The translations under genes were made by a program, and so were the position numbers. 64,000 bases of DNA from Linum tenue (lineage: Eukaryota; Streptophyta; Magnoliopsida; Malpighiales; Linaceae), in assembly GCA_946122785.1 (NCBI GenBank), contig CAMGYJ010000005.1, forward strand, positions 39,484,002-39,548,001. Reading direction: 5' to 3'. Below are positions 1 through 11,398 of this stretch, in pieces (positions within the stretch are counted from its first letter, which is position 1; every line of letters begins with the position of its first letter). Under the pieces are notes generated by a model that made no database searches, was not told where the DNA came from, and worked only from the letters and a program-made list of their open reading frames with translations.

Positions 1-407
1 ATTTAAATGGGTATGGGTTAGATATGAATATCCATTTGCTTGAGTATGTTTTAACTACACTTACCAAAAATTGATCTATTTGTAAAACTTGAAAAGTTTA
101 GGTACCAAAATATAATATAAAAAATATTAGGTAATAAAATGTAATTTTCCATCTATATTTTGAGGACTTATATGCAAAAAAACTAAACTAAGGTACTAAA
201 TATATAATAATTTTAGGTACCAGATTGTAATTTGCATTTGGGCATGGATACAAACCCAAATCCATGCGTTAAAAACTCAATCCAAGTAAATGGGTATGGG
301 TACAAACTCATCAAATCTACCCATCTACTATCTATTTGGATTTCATAACCCATCCAATTGGGATGGATAGTAAAGTACCCATGGGTATGGGCAAAATGTC
401 ATCCCTA
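1..407. repeat. Right part of a hAT-like non-autonomous element, cut by the window edge
   Basis: AT-rich sequence with many GGGTATGGG and GGTACCAAA-type motifs ends at CATCCCTA near 400-407. That is the same terminal motif seen at the ends of the well-delimited hAT MITEs further along. The middle part, with 'keep-pattern' phrases such as TTGTAAAAxTT..AAAAGTTTAGGTAC, resembles 14085-14260, so the two are probably related families. The left end is outside the window, so no target-site duplication can be checked. Confidence 0.45.
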
Positions 408-2510
408 CTCTCGCCTATCATCTTTCTTCTTCCTCTCCTCGGTTCCTTCTCACAGCCACACCTATCTTCAGCCATGCTACGTCCTTCTGCAAATGCTCTA
501 AAACCCATCATCACCTTCAATTTTTCCTCTTCCTTCCTTAACCCCCACAGGGTCTTCCTCGTCCCCCATCGGCGAAATGCCTCAATTAGAACTAAAACTA
601 AATAAAATCCACCATTTCCGCCACTCTATTCCCAACCAACCCTCCGCATACAAACCTCGAGTCGTACCAGCCCTTCTGCCCGCCGCATTCTCCTCTCCCA
701 ACATTTTTATTTATCCTCTCAATCACAAACAAGTTATTCATGCATCAATGATAACAACCAATCGATTCACCACACACAAACATAGTGCCAATATGATCGT
801 CCAAATTTTTATACTTGGAGCCCTCAAATCTCAAGATTTGGGCAGTGAAATAAGCTCCAAGACAAGCAAAACACATCATTCATCACACACATGCATAATG
901 TAACACTCCCCACACTTGAGCACGACATCGTCCTCAATGGAGTAAAATAAGAAGGGTAGAACAATGTTACCAAATTAGGTGATGAAAGATGGAACATAAG
1001 GTGCGTCCCATGCAAGAGAGAGTCAGTGGAACCACAAACACCACACAAAAGCACACAAATGTTGAATTATTGACTCAAAAATCAAAAGACTAGCTCAACC
1101 AAAGAGCAAAGGGAAAGAAAGTGTAAACCGACTGGTTGGGTTGCCTCTCAACAAACGCTTCTTTCACGTCTTTAGCTAGACGGTGGCTTCTAAGTTTCTG
1201 TCCATGCAAGAACCTCCTTGAAGTTCAGGTTCTCGTCGATGACGTGGAGTCTCAAGCCACGAGCAAGTGGTATAGCATGTTATGTGGGCTCGTGCACTTG
1301 ATGCAAATGAAGTCTCCACTCTCGAGGCCTCTTCTTCTCTCGTCTGATTGCCCCAAACCATATATGACAACATCAATTTACCACCATTGCGTCCACCAAG
1401 AGGGACCGATGTCGATGCGGCCTTGTTCTGACAAAGAGACACTGCAAATGGGTCCTTGCCAAGCAGATCTTCGAATTTTGGTGGAGATATTACATGTAAA
1501 TCATGGCCAGTGCAAGGATCTTCCACCTCAACTTCGTCCTCATCATGGATGCCAATTATTCATCAACACCCTTCCTTCTTCATAATGTAGTCTCTCCTCT
1601 GGGAAAAGATCAAGAACTCCTTATGCTTTTCTTCCGTCATCCTCCGCAACTTCTTCCCTTAACCTTCCTCATTCTTCTTCTTCTAGCATGGATTGGAGAG
1701 CAAGTCGTCATGCAAGGCTCTTAATAAGATCAACTTGCGTCTTCTCACTCATGCTCGCCTCTTCAATGGTCGGTGTGGGATATGGAAAGATATGGTCTGC
1801 TACAATAGGGCATTCCTGATCATGATCATAACGTGAGCTCTCTGTGACAACTTATGTCTGCTCCACAATGTCCTTGTAGCCTCCTTCATCCTCCTCCTCT
1901 TATTCTTCTTCTTCTTCTATGGTAGGAAAAAAGGTAATCTTGAGCAAGCTATGCACAAACTTGCTCAACCCGTTTTGTTTGATTCGTTGAGCGTTGAACA
2001 ATATCCTCTATTTAACATAGAAAGAAAGGGTCAGGAGGAGCAATGGGTTGGATTAGGAGGTCCATCTTGGAGAAGGATCTCTCGGCGTTCCGAGCAATAT
2101 GCTACATGAGAAGCTTCAATTGACTGTTTGGATCTGGTCATGAAGTGTAGCATGGCTCCGCAGAATGGCCCGTGAAGGCTGTCATGGCTAACTCCAACTC
2201 AAATTGCCCCTTTAGTTGTGGGAGGAATTCTTCTTGAATTGAGATACTTCTTGAGGTGTCCAGGGATTTGGTTGTTCTCCGTAGTAGCGGGTTTGGTACT
2301 GAAACCCAAATCCATAGTCTTCTCCTCCTTTATTGGTCCAAGAAGTCTCATGGTAATACAACTCGGGTGGTGGTGGATACCCCCAATGGTTGGAGAAACC
2401 ATGAGGATCCACGATTCAGATATGCACCAACAAAAACACCCAAGTGAAAAGCAAGGGTAGAAAAGAAAAGAAAAGCTAAATTAACAAACTTCTGTCTTTC
2501 CTAATAATCT
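408..2510 (-). mobile_element. Decayed internal region of an Athila-like Ty3/gypsy retroelement
   Basis: Read on the minus strand this follows the LTR at 2541-3982 and its primer-binding-site remnant. A short ORF at 2412-2212 (minus; begins MDPHGFSNHWGYPPPP, ends after WTPQEVSQFKK) has the Pro/Tyr/Trp-rich look of the leader protein of Athila-type elements. Beyond it the minus strand gives only gag-like scraps broken by stops. The block at 1135-1190 (GGTTGCCTCTCAACAAACGC on plus) matches, from memory, a motif common in Athila internal regions. No continuous pol and no second LTR are visible, so this is a truncated remnant. Short plus-strand ORFs here (336-605, 577-903, 1136-1585) show no recognisable domain and I treat them as chance. 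Confidence 0.5.
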
Positions 2511-2516
2511 AGAAAG

Positions 2517-2536
2517 TCCCCGACAACGATGCAAAA
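2517..2536 (-). other. Primer-binding-site remnant of the Athila-like element
   Basis: Immediately inside the LTR end, the minus strand reads TGCATCGTTGTCGGGGAC. Plant Ty3/gypsy sites for an Asp-tRNA-type primer read TGGCGCCGTTG(C/T)CGGGGA. The right half is kept and the left half has point changes. It fixes the element's orientation as minus. Confidence 0.55.
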
Positions 2537-2540
2537 AACT

Positions 2541-3982
2541 TGACTTGCTAAAACACAACTCCTAACAATGGACAAGTTTAACCAATGAAAGGGACTGCAT
2601 TATAGAGGCACAAGTAATAAATATCAAATCCACATGTCTCTAGAGTTGCTATTACTCGGCTTCAGTTCATTATCTAGCAAACGAGATTAAGATAGAAGAG
2701 CTATACTACTCTAGCAAACTACAGTTAAAGTCAATATAATTACAGGTTGGAATCTCACTTAGTATGATTCCCCATACCACTAGTCAGATCAATTATTTAT
2801 GATCTCTAACTTGTTCACTTTCATTCACAATGTGGAGAATCCTTGACTAGACCTTGAATCTCGGCTAAAGAACTCAAGGCCTTTTGAGTCGATTGCCTAG
2901 AGGGACGTATCCTTCTCTAGAATAATAGATCAAGGCGTTCTGAACTAGATTCCATCTATCGAATGAGGTTCTCAATCAATACAAAGCATATAATCAACCT
3001 TCGACTAAAGCAATCGATCCAATACTATCAATCTATGGTGCTATATTGACCTAGTCAGGTATTCGCTCTCATAGGATCAAAACAAAATCAATAATCTTTA
3101 CTAAAGCATTACTGAATCATGGAAACATGCATAGATTGAATATGAACTCAAGATTATCAAGTAGGGGTACTCATACAATCATCCAATCAAACAAACATAG
3201 CTAGGGTTCCTCAAAAACTAAGTAAAGGGAAGTTACTCCATAGGGAAGAGACAGAATACAATATAACTTTCCATATCTTAAATCTGCATGTCTGGGCCTG
3301 TTCCCCGAGCCTCCTAGGCAAAGAAATCCTCCAATCACCCTCCACGTTTGCCCTCAAATCGCCCACTCTTTCATTGATTCGTCCCTTGGGTGTTTGGGAT
3401 CCAAAACCCAGCTATTTCCTCAAAAAAACGCACAAAACGGGCTTTTATACCCGTTGCTAGAAGTTCTCCGGTCCTATTCCCCGATCGAGGAATTGGATTT
3501 AGTGATCGGGGATCATCAAAATGCCCGGGTCACTTTACTGTGTAAAAGGGGATTCCCCGGTTGAGTTTTTCAGATCTCCTATTGGGAAATAGGAACCTCG
3601 TGACCTGGGATTTCACACTTTCGATTCCCCTATCTTTGGTTATTTTATTTGTTTCTCCCTTGTCCGAACTCCGAATTAGGTGTCGTTTGATCCCAGATGC
3701 AAGTCTCGTTCTCTTTCTGTTCATGACAAGCTTACATGATTATTTTTCCACAAAATGAGTCAAAAGTCCATTCCTCCTCAAATCATGCCCTAGTTTCTTC
3801 CCCCAAGTCACTAATTGATTTCTGATTGACTTGAAACTTGCACCTATACTTCACTTTACGTGCTAGGACTTGAAATGTGACAAAAGAACACAATCTAGCG
3901 TAAAATAGATTAAAGTATGATAAACACCAAGCAAACCAATCAAAAAATTAGGGGTAAAACATGTGTAATTATGTAGTCATCA
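2541..3982 (-). repeat. LTR of the Athila-like element (first copy)
   Basis: A 1,442-bp block is clearly related, over most of its length, to 39126-40611, which is bounded by TG...CA and a 5-bp duplication. Here it begins TGACTTGC and ends GTCATCA on the plus strand, so on minus it runs TGATGAC...AAGTCA. The flanks (AAACT left, ATGAA right) do not match, as expected when the left side is element interior. The segment near 3430-3560 is replaced by unrelated GC-rich palindromic sequence in the other copy. The ORFs at 3530-3758 are chance. Confidence 0.65.
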
Positions 3983-5356
3983 ATGAATTCCGCTGCTCTT
4001 CTCCATTTTCACTTCCCCTCCACCACAATTGATGACCCCACTTCGTCAATTCGCAGTCAATTGGCATGATTCTTCGCCTTCCCTCTCAAATTTGTGCAGG
4101 GCTTGCATCACGTGAAAGTCCTCATCGGTGGGCTCCCTCTTCACCCCGAATAAGAATTTCTTGTCGTTGTAGAACATGGGCCAAATATGCTCGTCCATGA
4201 GTTTAGTTGTCATTCATCCTTATCTCCCACTCCATCGCTATCCTCACCATCCCCCTCCCCATGCTTTGCAGCAGCTTCCCCACAGGAAGCCCCAATTTGA
4301 GGAGAAGCACGAGGAGCTTCCCCGTTGGGGCTGACGGGGAATCAGAGCGATGGCCGACAGAAGTTGATATGAGCGAGAGCATGCAAGAGGCGGCACTGAC
4401 AAAAGCATATCTACTGCTAGGGACAATGGACCGTGAGAGGACTCTTGAGTGGAATCGATTCAATTGGCAAGATCCTAGGGTTGGATTCCAGGTCCTGAAT
4501 TGGTGTTTTGGCGAGGTGATGTTCCATCTTACTCCATCGAAAGTTGATTTCAATATATCATGAACTCGAAGCACTGGAGACAGAAGCCGAAGCCTCAATT
4601 GGTTGTGGTGATTTCGTGGATTGATGAGCATTTTTAGGAGGCTTCCTTTTCTGGTTTGACTGGTCGGAGCTTGAAGCTGATTGTTGATGAAGTTGGGTGA
4701 ATGGAAGGGGGAGATAGAGAGAGAGGTTGGAGCAGAGTGAAGAGGGAGACGAAGAGGAATGGGAGAGAGGGTTTGTTGGGAGAAAGAAGCAGGGGAAGGG
4801 AGAGTTGTGGTTGGGTTCAAATTTGTGGTGAGATGGGGGAGGGTTGTCACCGGTGGCGGAGGAGAAGGGGAAGAGATTCAATCAGAGAAGATGAAGTCAG
4901 GGAAAGAAGATGATAATAAAAATTAAAAAAAGATATAAAATGATTTGTTAAAAATTTAACTTTTTAATATGACTCAGTTAAAGTTTGTAACGGAAATGAC
5001 TATATTTGTCATACAAAATTCGGAATTCTAGCTATATTGTGTATTCCTTATAAATGGACTATTATTGACACAAACGCGAAAGTTTTAGCTATATAGATGT
5101 ATTTTGCCAAACTTAAATTGTATTGAGATAATCTTGTAAAAATAACTAATATTGTTCAATCAAACTTTAAATTACTGCCAAGCTAATGAGTCTTGCTTTT
5201 ATTGTCCGTTCGTTAACATTTATTAGAGATAAATCACATACGATTAATTTATCCGATATGACCTCGAGTCCTCGATACGAGTTTACTGTCTTTAATTTAA
5301 CTCTGCGTTAGTTCAGATTTAATTTGGAGGTCGGAAAGCTATTGATTGTTTATTTA
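3983..5356. other. Unassigned stretch with possible gene-fragment traces
   Basis: I see no complete gene. On minus, 4200-4030 has a codon-like stretch with MDEHIWPMFYNDKKFLFGVK followed by REPTDEDF, then a stop. Another minus frame at 4881-4558 is Ser/Pro/His-rich, and acidic Glu/Asp-rich coding could be read near 4330-4205. Together they could be the remains of one broken gene, but I do not recognise it. The plus-strand 4207-4563 ORF overlaps these and has no known motif. 4900-5356 is AT-rich with nothing identifiable. Confidence 0.3.
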
Positions 5357-5690
5357 CTGAATCGCTATTTGCTGCCCTGAGAATTACTATTTGCCGCCCA
5401 TGATTTTAGTAAAATGTTCATTTTACCCTTTCATCCTAATTCCTAACTTCCTCTCTCTACTGCCACCCCGCTTGCCGGAGAACAAACTGTCGTCGGCGTC
5501 TAGAGAAAAAATCGCCGTCACTAGGCCCGGAAGTGCCGCACCAAGAGGGAGGAGGATTCGTCATCGCCAATACCAGAGCTGAAACTCGTCGGGCTTTGCC
5601 ATCTGAACCGCCGCCGGTAACTGGAACCACCTTCGGATCTAGAAACTTGTTGTCGCTCCACCCCTCGCACTTCATCCTCTGGAACCGCCG

Positions 5691-6013
5691 TGTGAATTTT
5701 GTATGAGGGTTTTAGAAATGCAGTACCCTTAGAGAAGAAGGGTTGCAGGAGGTTGTATATATACCTCTGTTTAAAACCAATAACAGTGTTTTGCCACATG
5801 TCAGAGAGACATTGGCTATTACAAAATAGTCTTACTGTTAATTAACGGCTAGTACAATATTAATAAAACGACAACGTGTTTTCCTTCTTCTTTCTTTCTT
5901 TCTTTCTTTCTTCAATCCGACATCGTTTCCTTCTTCCTTCATAGCTGCTGCAAATCCTTCTTAGTCTCGGATTCTTCATCTGCTACTCCTTCTCACTTCT
6001 TCTTCAGTCAACA
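5691..6013 (-). repeat. 3' LTR of the copia element
   Basis: 323 bp, TG...CA on both strands (TGTTGACTGAAG...AATTCACA on minus). It is longer than its partner by 8 bp because of two extra CTTT units at about 5885-5910. Confidence 0.93.
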
Positions 6014-6021
6014 TCCCCCTT
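6014..6021 (-). other. Polypurine tract of the copia element
   Basis: AAGGGGGA on the minus strand directly abuts the 3' LTR, the expected place and composition for plus-strand priming. Confidence 0.8.
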
Positions 6022-9000
6022 CAAGTTGTGGACATCATCCTGATTCCCAACTTGTCCAGTAGTTCTTTCAGCCTCACTCTGTGCACTGCCTTCGTGAATA
6101 AATCTGCAAGCTGATTCACAGTACTAACATGCTGCAACTTGATTAATCCCAACTTAATCCTTTTTCTTGTAACATGGATGTCTATCTCTATGTGTTTCGT
6201 TCTTTGATGGAACACAGGGTTCTCTGCAATATGAATTGCTGAACGATTATCACAATAAATCGAGATTGGTAGGGTACCTGCACACTCATTTCTGCCAGCA
6301 AACATCTTAACCATTGCACCTCACAAGACAATAGAGCTAATGCTCTATACTCAGCCTCTGATGATGACCTCGAAACAGTGTTCTGCTTCTTTGTTTTCCA
6401 AGTTAGGAGTGAGCTTCCAAGAAATGTACAGTACCCAGTAGTTGATCTTCTTGTTTCAGGGCGACTAGCCGAATCTGAGTCACAGAAACCCACAAGTTTC
6501 AGATCTGCTTTGCTGCTGAAGTAGATTACTTGTCCAGGTGAGCTTTTCAAGTATCTGAGCACTCTATATGCTGCTTGTAGATGATCACTATGAGGGTCCT
6601 TCTGGAATTGACAAAGTTGTTGAACTGAGTATGTCAAATCTGGTCTGGTGATGGTAATGTAGTGCAACCTTCTGACCAGTCTCCTGTATGATTCTGGATC
6701 TTCAAGTCTAGTTCCCTGAGTTGGTGTCAGCTTGATCTTTGGATCTGCAGGTGACAAACAACCCTTTGCATCAACATATCCAGTGTCCTGTAACAAATCC
6801 ATACAGTACTTTCTTTGACAGACTGAAAGTCCCTCTGCATTTCTTGTTACTTCAAGTCCAAGAAAATACTTTAGAGGTCCCAACAGCTTCATTTTAAACT
6901 CTCTGCTCAACGACTTCTTCACCTGTTCAATATCAGTTGGTGCATCACCACCCACAATAATATCATCTACATATACCAACACTATCACAATCCTTCCTCT
7001 GATCCATTTAGTGAACATAGAATGATCTGAGTTTGATTGTGAAAATCCACTCTTCAAAAGGAATCCAGTAAGCTTGGCAAACCATTGCCTAGAAGCTTGC
7101 TTCAACCCATACAAGGATTTCTTCAACCTGCAAGCAATCTGTCCTTCTTTTCCCTGCAAAGCAGCTAGTATTTCAATGCCTTCAGGAACCTTCATATAAA
7201 CTTCTTCTTCTAGGTCTCCTTGTAAGAAAGCATTAGAAACATCCATTTGATCCAAGGTCCAGTTCTTAACTGCTGCTATTGCTAACAAAGCTTTTACTGT
7301 GTTTATTTTAGCAACAGGAGAATATGTATCCAAAAAGTCTATTTTATACACCTGTGTGTAGACCTTAGCCACCAATCTGGCTTTATACCTTTCCACAGTT
7401 CCATCAGATTTCAATTTTATCTTGAAAACCCATTTATAGCCTATCATCCTCTTTCCTGCAGGAAATAACACTATCTCCCATGTTTGATTTTCATACAAAG
7501 CTCCTATTTCAGCTTCCACTGCTCTTCTCCACTCAATAAACTTCACAGCTTCTGCATAAGATCTTGGTTCCATCTGTGTCAAAACACTCAATGCATACTT
7601 CTTGTCAACTTTGTTAAGTTGATCAACATTTAAACAAATTGGATATCTGCTTACACTTGCCACAGAACCAAATCCACCAAAATTTAACCTGGGATCAAGT
7701 TCACAATCATTATACTTAGCTGGAAGATGATGCTGTCTAGGTGGCCTGCCAATTGGTTCCTCATAATCTGCTTGAGGTTCCAATTCAGGATCATGTTCAC
7801 CATAAGAAGCAGAGAAATCACCCTGTACTGGAGACTCTGTGATGTTTTCAACTGGAGAAGGAAGGTCAACTATTTCAGAGGGCTGCCCCCCCCCCATCAT
7901 CAGAGGGTGTAGGAGAAGTAGGATGTATGTCTGGTGAGGAAGAAGGTACTGGTATTGGTGGAGAAGGGGAAACAGGTATAGGAGATGGGAAGACCATTGG
8001 TGATTCTGTAGGTGGTTCTGGGGAGTCATGTCTAAAGGGAAGTATAGTTTCATGAAACACTACATCCCTAGAGACAAAGACTCTATGATCCTGAAGATCC
8101 AAGAGTTTATAGCCCTTAATGCCTAGTGGTATGCCTAAGAATATACACTGTCGAGCTCTTGCATTAAACTTGGTCCTAGCATGACTCAGTGTACTGGCAT
8201 AGCAAAGACTACCAAAAACTTTCAAATGTCCAAGGAAAGGAGGTTTACTGTATAAGATTTCATAAGGGGATCGATTTTGCAACACTGGAGTAGGTAGTCT
8301 GTTAATGATATAGACTGAGTGAAGCACACAATCACTCCAGAATTTCAGTGGGATTCCAGATTGAAATCTTAATGAGCGAGCAACATTTAATATATGTTGA
8401 TGCTTCCTCTCCATCCTAGCATTCTGTGGTGGGGTTTCCACACAAGACATTTGATGCTCAATGCCATTTTCCATGTAAAACTCAACATATTGAACTCTCT
8501 GCCCTGATCACTTCTCACTACCTTGACTGTCTTTCCAAATTGGTTTTTAACCAGTTGACAAAACCCTTTAAGTAACTCTCTGGTTTCACCTTTGTGTTTC
8601 AATAAAAACACCCAAACTGCTCTAGAGTAATCATCCACAACAGTAAGAAAGTAAGCATAACTATCATAGGAGATAACAGACAAAGGGCCCCAAATGTCAA
8701 CATGTATAAGTTGGAACAGATCACTTGCAGTGCTAGTGCTAACAGGGAATGGAAGGCGTTTGTGTTTAGAAAAATGGCAAACATCACAATGGGAAATCTT
8801 AGAACTAGTTACAGTGGAATCAATTTGCTGTAACAAAGAAATCCTATCACTACTAGAGTAGCCTAGTCTCCAATGCAGAGGTCAAACTGGTGAGCATTGA
8901 AGTTGAAGGTGGTGGCTGCTTGAGGAAGTGAAGATGTGTGCATTTGGTCTTGAGTTGGTTGGAAAGAAAGCTGGTACAAACCTCTAGACTCTTTGGCTAA

Positions 9001-9400
9001 ACCAATCTTCCTCTTGCTTAGAAGGTCCTGGATATAACATGAATCAGAATGAAAGTGTAAGGCTAGAGGAGAATCTTTGGTGAGTTTACTAACTAAAACC
9101 AGATTGAAAGAAAAACTGGGAACTAGAAGGACATTGTATAAGTACATTCCAGATGGTAACTTCACTGTTCCTAAATGTGTAACTAGAACCTTGGTTGTAT
9201 TAGGGAGATACACATAAGTGTTGACAACTGGTTGGTACTCAGTGAACAAAGCTAAGGAACAAGATATATGATCTGAAGCTCTTGTGTCTAGAATCCAGAA
9301 ATGCACTATATTGGTTTTGGTAAGGTTGTTATGAGTGGAGAGCACATAATTACCTGAGTAATTGGGAAAAGGTGGGAGATATTGTGAAACTGAATAAGCA
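6021..9400 (-). pseudogene. copia pol (protease, integrase, RT, RNase H), frameshifted
   Basis: On minus, the protease motif appears at about 9289-9269 as ILDTRASDHIS; the family has Asp-Ser/Thr-Gly-Ala, so the Gly is replaced by Arg. Integrase follows (about 8870-7900): WGP..VVDDYSR, RSDQGREF and a Glu in NARMERKHQHILN supply the D-D-E residues. Reverse transcriptase (7540-6750) has the LDQMDVSNAFLQGDLEE block and YVDD at 6974-6963. RNase H (6530-6021) has CDSDSA, SSSEAEYRAL and a C-terminal [10 protein letters not shown] block. Frame changes lie near 8880, 8480, 7885 (inside a run of ten C) and 6250. All domains are present in copia order, so this is a recently disabled complete copy. Confidence 0.9.
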
Positions 9401-10607
9401 TTGTGGTGAATAGAAAGTGATGGTGGAGGCGAGTTGGCTATGTTAGCACTAGACTGCATCATGAACCTCAGCCTATTCATCTCCTCAGGTGTAAAACCTA
9501 CCACTGACTTAGCAGTACTCACAGGGCTCCCATTTGATGTGTCTCCAGTCACACTTCCTTCTCCTTGTGACTCACCTGAACTTCCTTGTGACACAGAACC
9601 AGCAAATCTACTTGGTCCACGACCTTGTGTGTTACCTGCATTTTTACCATTCCTTTGTTCCTTGTCTTTCCTCTTCTTGGTCCAGCATTCATCTATGTTG
9701 TGACCAGTTCTTTTACAGAACTCACAATACTTCTTTCCTTGCTGCTTCTGCCCTGTATTCTGATCTGAATTGACAGCCAAAGCCACACTTTGAGATTTCT
9801 TACTGCTACCCTTGCTTCTCCTTTCAACTTCTGTTCATGCTGCAACAGGTCATCCACAGCTTCAGATACACTTGGGAGTGGTTTTTGCATCAAGATCTGA
9901 GTCTTGACCACTTCATAATCTGGATTCAATCCTCTAAGAAACCGGATTAAGTAGTATGTCTCTTGCCTTTCTGTATATGATGTCACTGCTGCACAAGGAT
10001 TAGGATTTCCAGGTGCACAGTTACATGGAACAATTGGGCTAAATTGCATATACTCCTCCCAATAGCCTTTCATCTGGGTATAATACTGATTTATAGTAGA
10101 ATTCCCATGTTTGCAAGCCTGGATTTCATCTTCTAGGTTGATGATTTTGATGGCATTTGGTTTACCAAACCTTCTCTTCAATTCATCCCATAGAACTTTA
10201 GCATTGACATGATTCATGACAGATCTTCGCAGATCTTTGTGTAAAGAGTTCAGAATCCATGACAATACTGTTGTATTACAAGCATCCCATAGCAAATAAA
10301 GATCATCTGTAGCTGGAGGCATCGGAATGCTTCCATCCACAAAACCCAGTTTGTGTTTCATCTTAAGACCCATAATCACCGACCCACTCCACATAGTGTA
10401 GTTTGTTCCATCAAATAGCTCAGATCCAATGGATTGATTGAGCGCTTCGTTTGGGTTCAGGTAAAATGGGTTTCCAAAAGTGATTACCTCGGTTCGTTGA
10501 TCTTGCTATTGAGCATCAAATGAGCCAAACTGAAATCGAGCACCAGACCCTGTTGCTATAGCATCGGATCTTGGCGTTCCCGTCGGCGGTGTCTGTGCGC
10601 CGGACAT
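9400..10607 (-). pseudogene. copia gag, broken by a stop and a frameshift
   Basis: The frame opens at an ATG at 10607 on minus, 25 bp downstream of the primer-binding site. It meets a TAG at codon 34 (10508-10506; probably CAG to TAG), then runs open through the copia capsid region from 10394 (MWSGSVIMGLKMKHKLGF; WDELKRRFGKPNA; YYTQMKGYWEEY; LIRFLRGLNPDYEVV). It shifts frame near 9800-9790. The zinc knuckle CEFCKRTGHNIDEC (CX2CX4HX4C) is at about 9726-9685 in the next frame. Order and motifs are standard for plant copia gag. Confidence 0.88.
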
Positions 10608-10631
10608 TTTCGCGGCCTTAGATCGTTCGCC

Positions 10632-10643
10632 GCTCTGATACCA
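10632..10643 (-). other. copia primer-binding site (initiator Met tRNA type)
   Basis: TGGTATCAGAGC on minus lies next to the 5' LTR. It is the classic plant copia site complementary to the 3' end of initiator tRNA-Met. Confidence 0.9.
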
Positions 10644-10958
10644 TGTGAATTTTGTATGAGGGTTTTAGAAATGCAGTACCCTTAGAGAAGAAGGGCTGCA
10701 GGAGGTTGTATATAAACCTCTGTTTAAAACCAATAACAGTGTTTTGCCACATGTCAGAGAGACATTGGCTATTACAAAATAGTCTTACTATTAATTAACG
10801 GCTAGTACAATATTAATAAAACGACAACGTGTTTTCCTTCTTCTTTCTTTCTTTCTTCAATCCGACATCGTTTCCTTCTTCCTTCATAGCTGGTGCAAAT
10901 CCTTCTTAGTCTCGGATTCTTCATCTGCTAATCCTTCTCACTTCTTCTTCAGTCAACA
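10644..10958 (-). repeat. 5' LTR of the copia element
   Basis: 315 bp; matches 5691-6013 apart from five substitutions and the CTTT length difference. Followed on the right by CGTCG, the presumed target duplicate of CGCCG at 5686-5690. Confidence 0.93.
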
Positions 10959-11118
10959 CGTCGCCATTAAAATCGTCGAGATCTGGAAACTCGCCGACCC
11001 ATGCCCCTCCTTCCCGTAGCTGTCGACCTCCTCGTCTTCCCGTCGTCACCATCTTCGCGCCATCGTCGCCTCCCCGTCGTCGCGCGTGGTCCGATCTCTC
11101 TTGTCGGACGGGTCGCCA

Positions 11119-11398
11119 TCGTCCGAAACCCAAGTTCGGACGGGTCGCCGGCCTAAGAAACCCGGCTTCGTACGGGTCCCTGGCCTCCGAAACCTAACTT
11201 CGTACGGGTTGCGGGCCTCCAAAATCTGGCTTCGTACGAGTAGCCAACATCCGAAACCCTCCTGCCTACGATTGGCCGGCCTCCGAAGCCCGGCTTCGTA
11301 CTGATTGATGGCCTCTGAAACACTTCTTCGGACGGATCGCCGGCCTCCGAAACCCGGCTTCGTACGGGTCAACGGCCGCCAAAACCCGGCTTCGTACC
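11119..11398. repeat. 32-bp GC-rich minisatellite, about nine units
   Basis: Units begin GCCTCCGAAACCCGGCTTCG and continue TACGGGT plus a variable tail. Unit starts fall near 11119, 11151, 11183, 11215 and onward every 32 bp (once 33). Units differ at several positions, so the array is old. It lies just beyond the copia insertion in the right part of the inverted-repeat element. Long minus-strand frames here (11046-11372) are repeat artefacts. Confidence 0.85.

Larger units (their letters stand above)
5691..10958 (-). mobile_element. Full-length Ty1/copia LTR retrotransposon, inactive
   Basis: The minus-strand element is 5,268 bp with two LTRs, a primer-binding site, a polypurine tract and the copia order gag, protease, integrase, reverse transcriptase, RNase H. 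Flanking pentamers CGCCG (left) and CGTCG (right) look like a target-site duplication with one change. By eye the LTRs differ by five substitutions plus an 8-bp change in a CTTT microsatellite, about 98.4% identity over 315 bp, so the insertion is fairly recent. The coding region is nevertheless broken by at least one stop and several frameshifts. It has inserted inside the larger inverted-repeat element. Confidence 0.93.

Noticed and set aside
11046..11372. Arg-rich minus-strand ORF
   Set aside because: It is entirely the 32-bp minisatellite and its flank; the protein is a repeat artefact.
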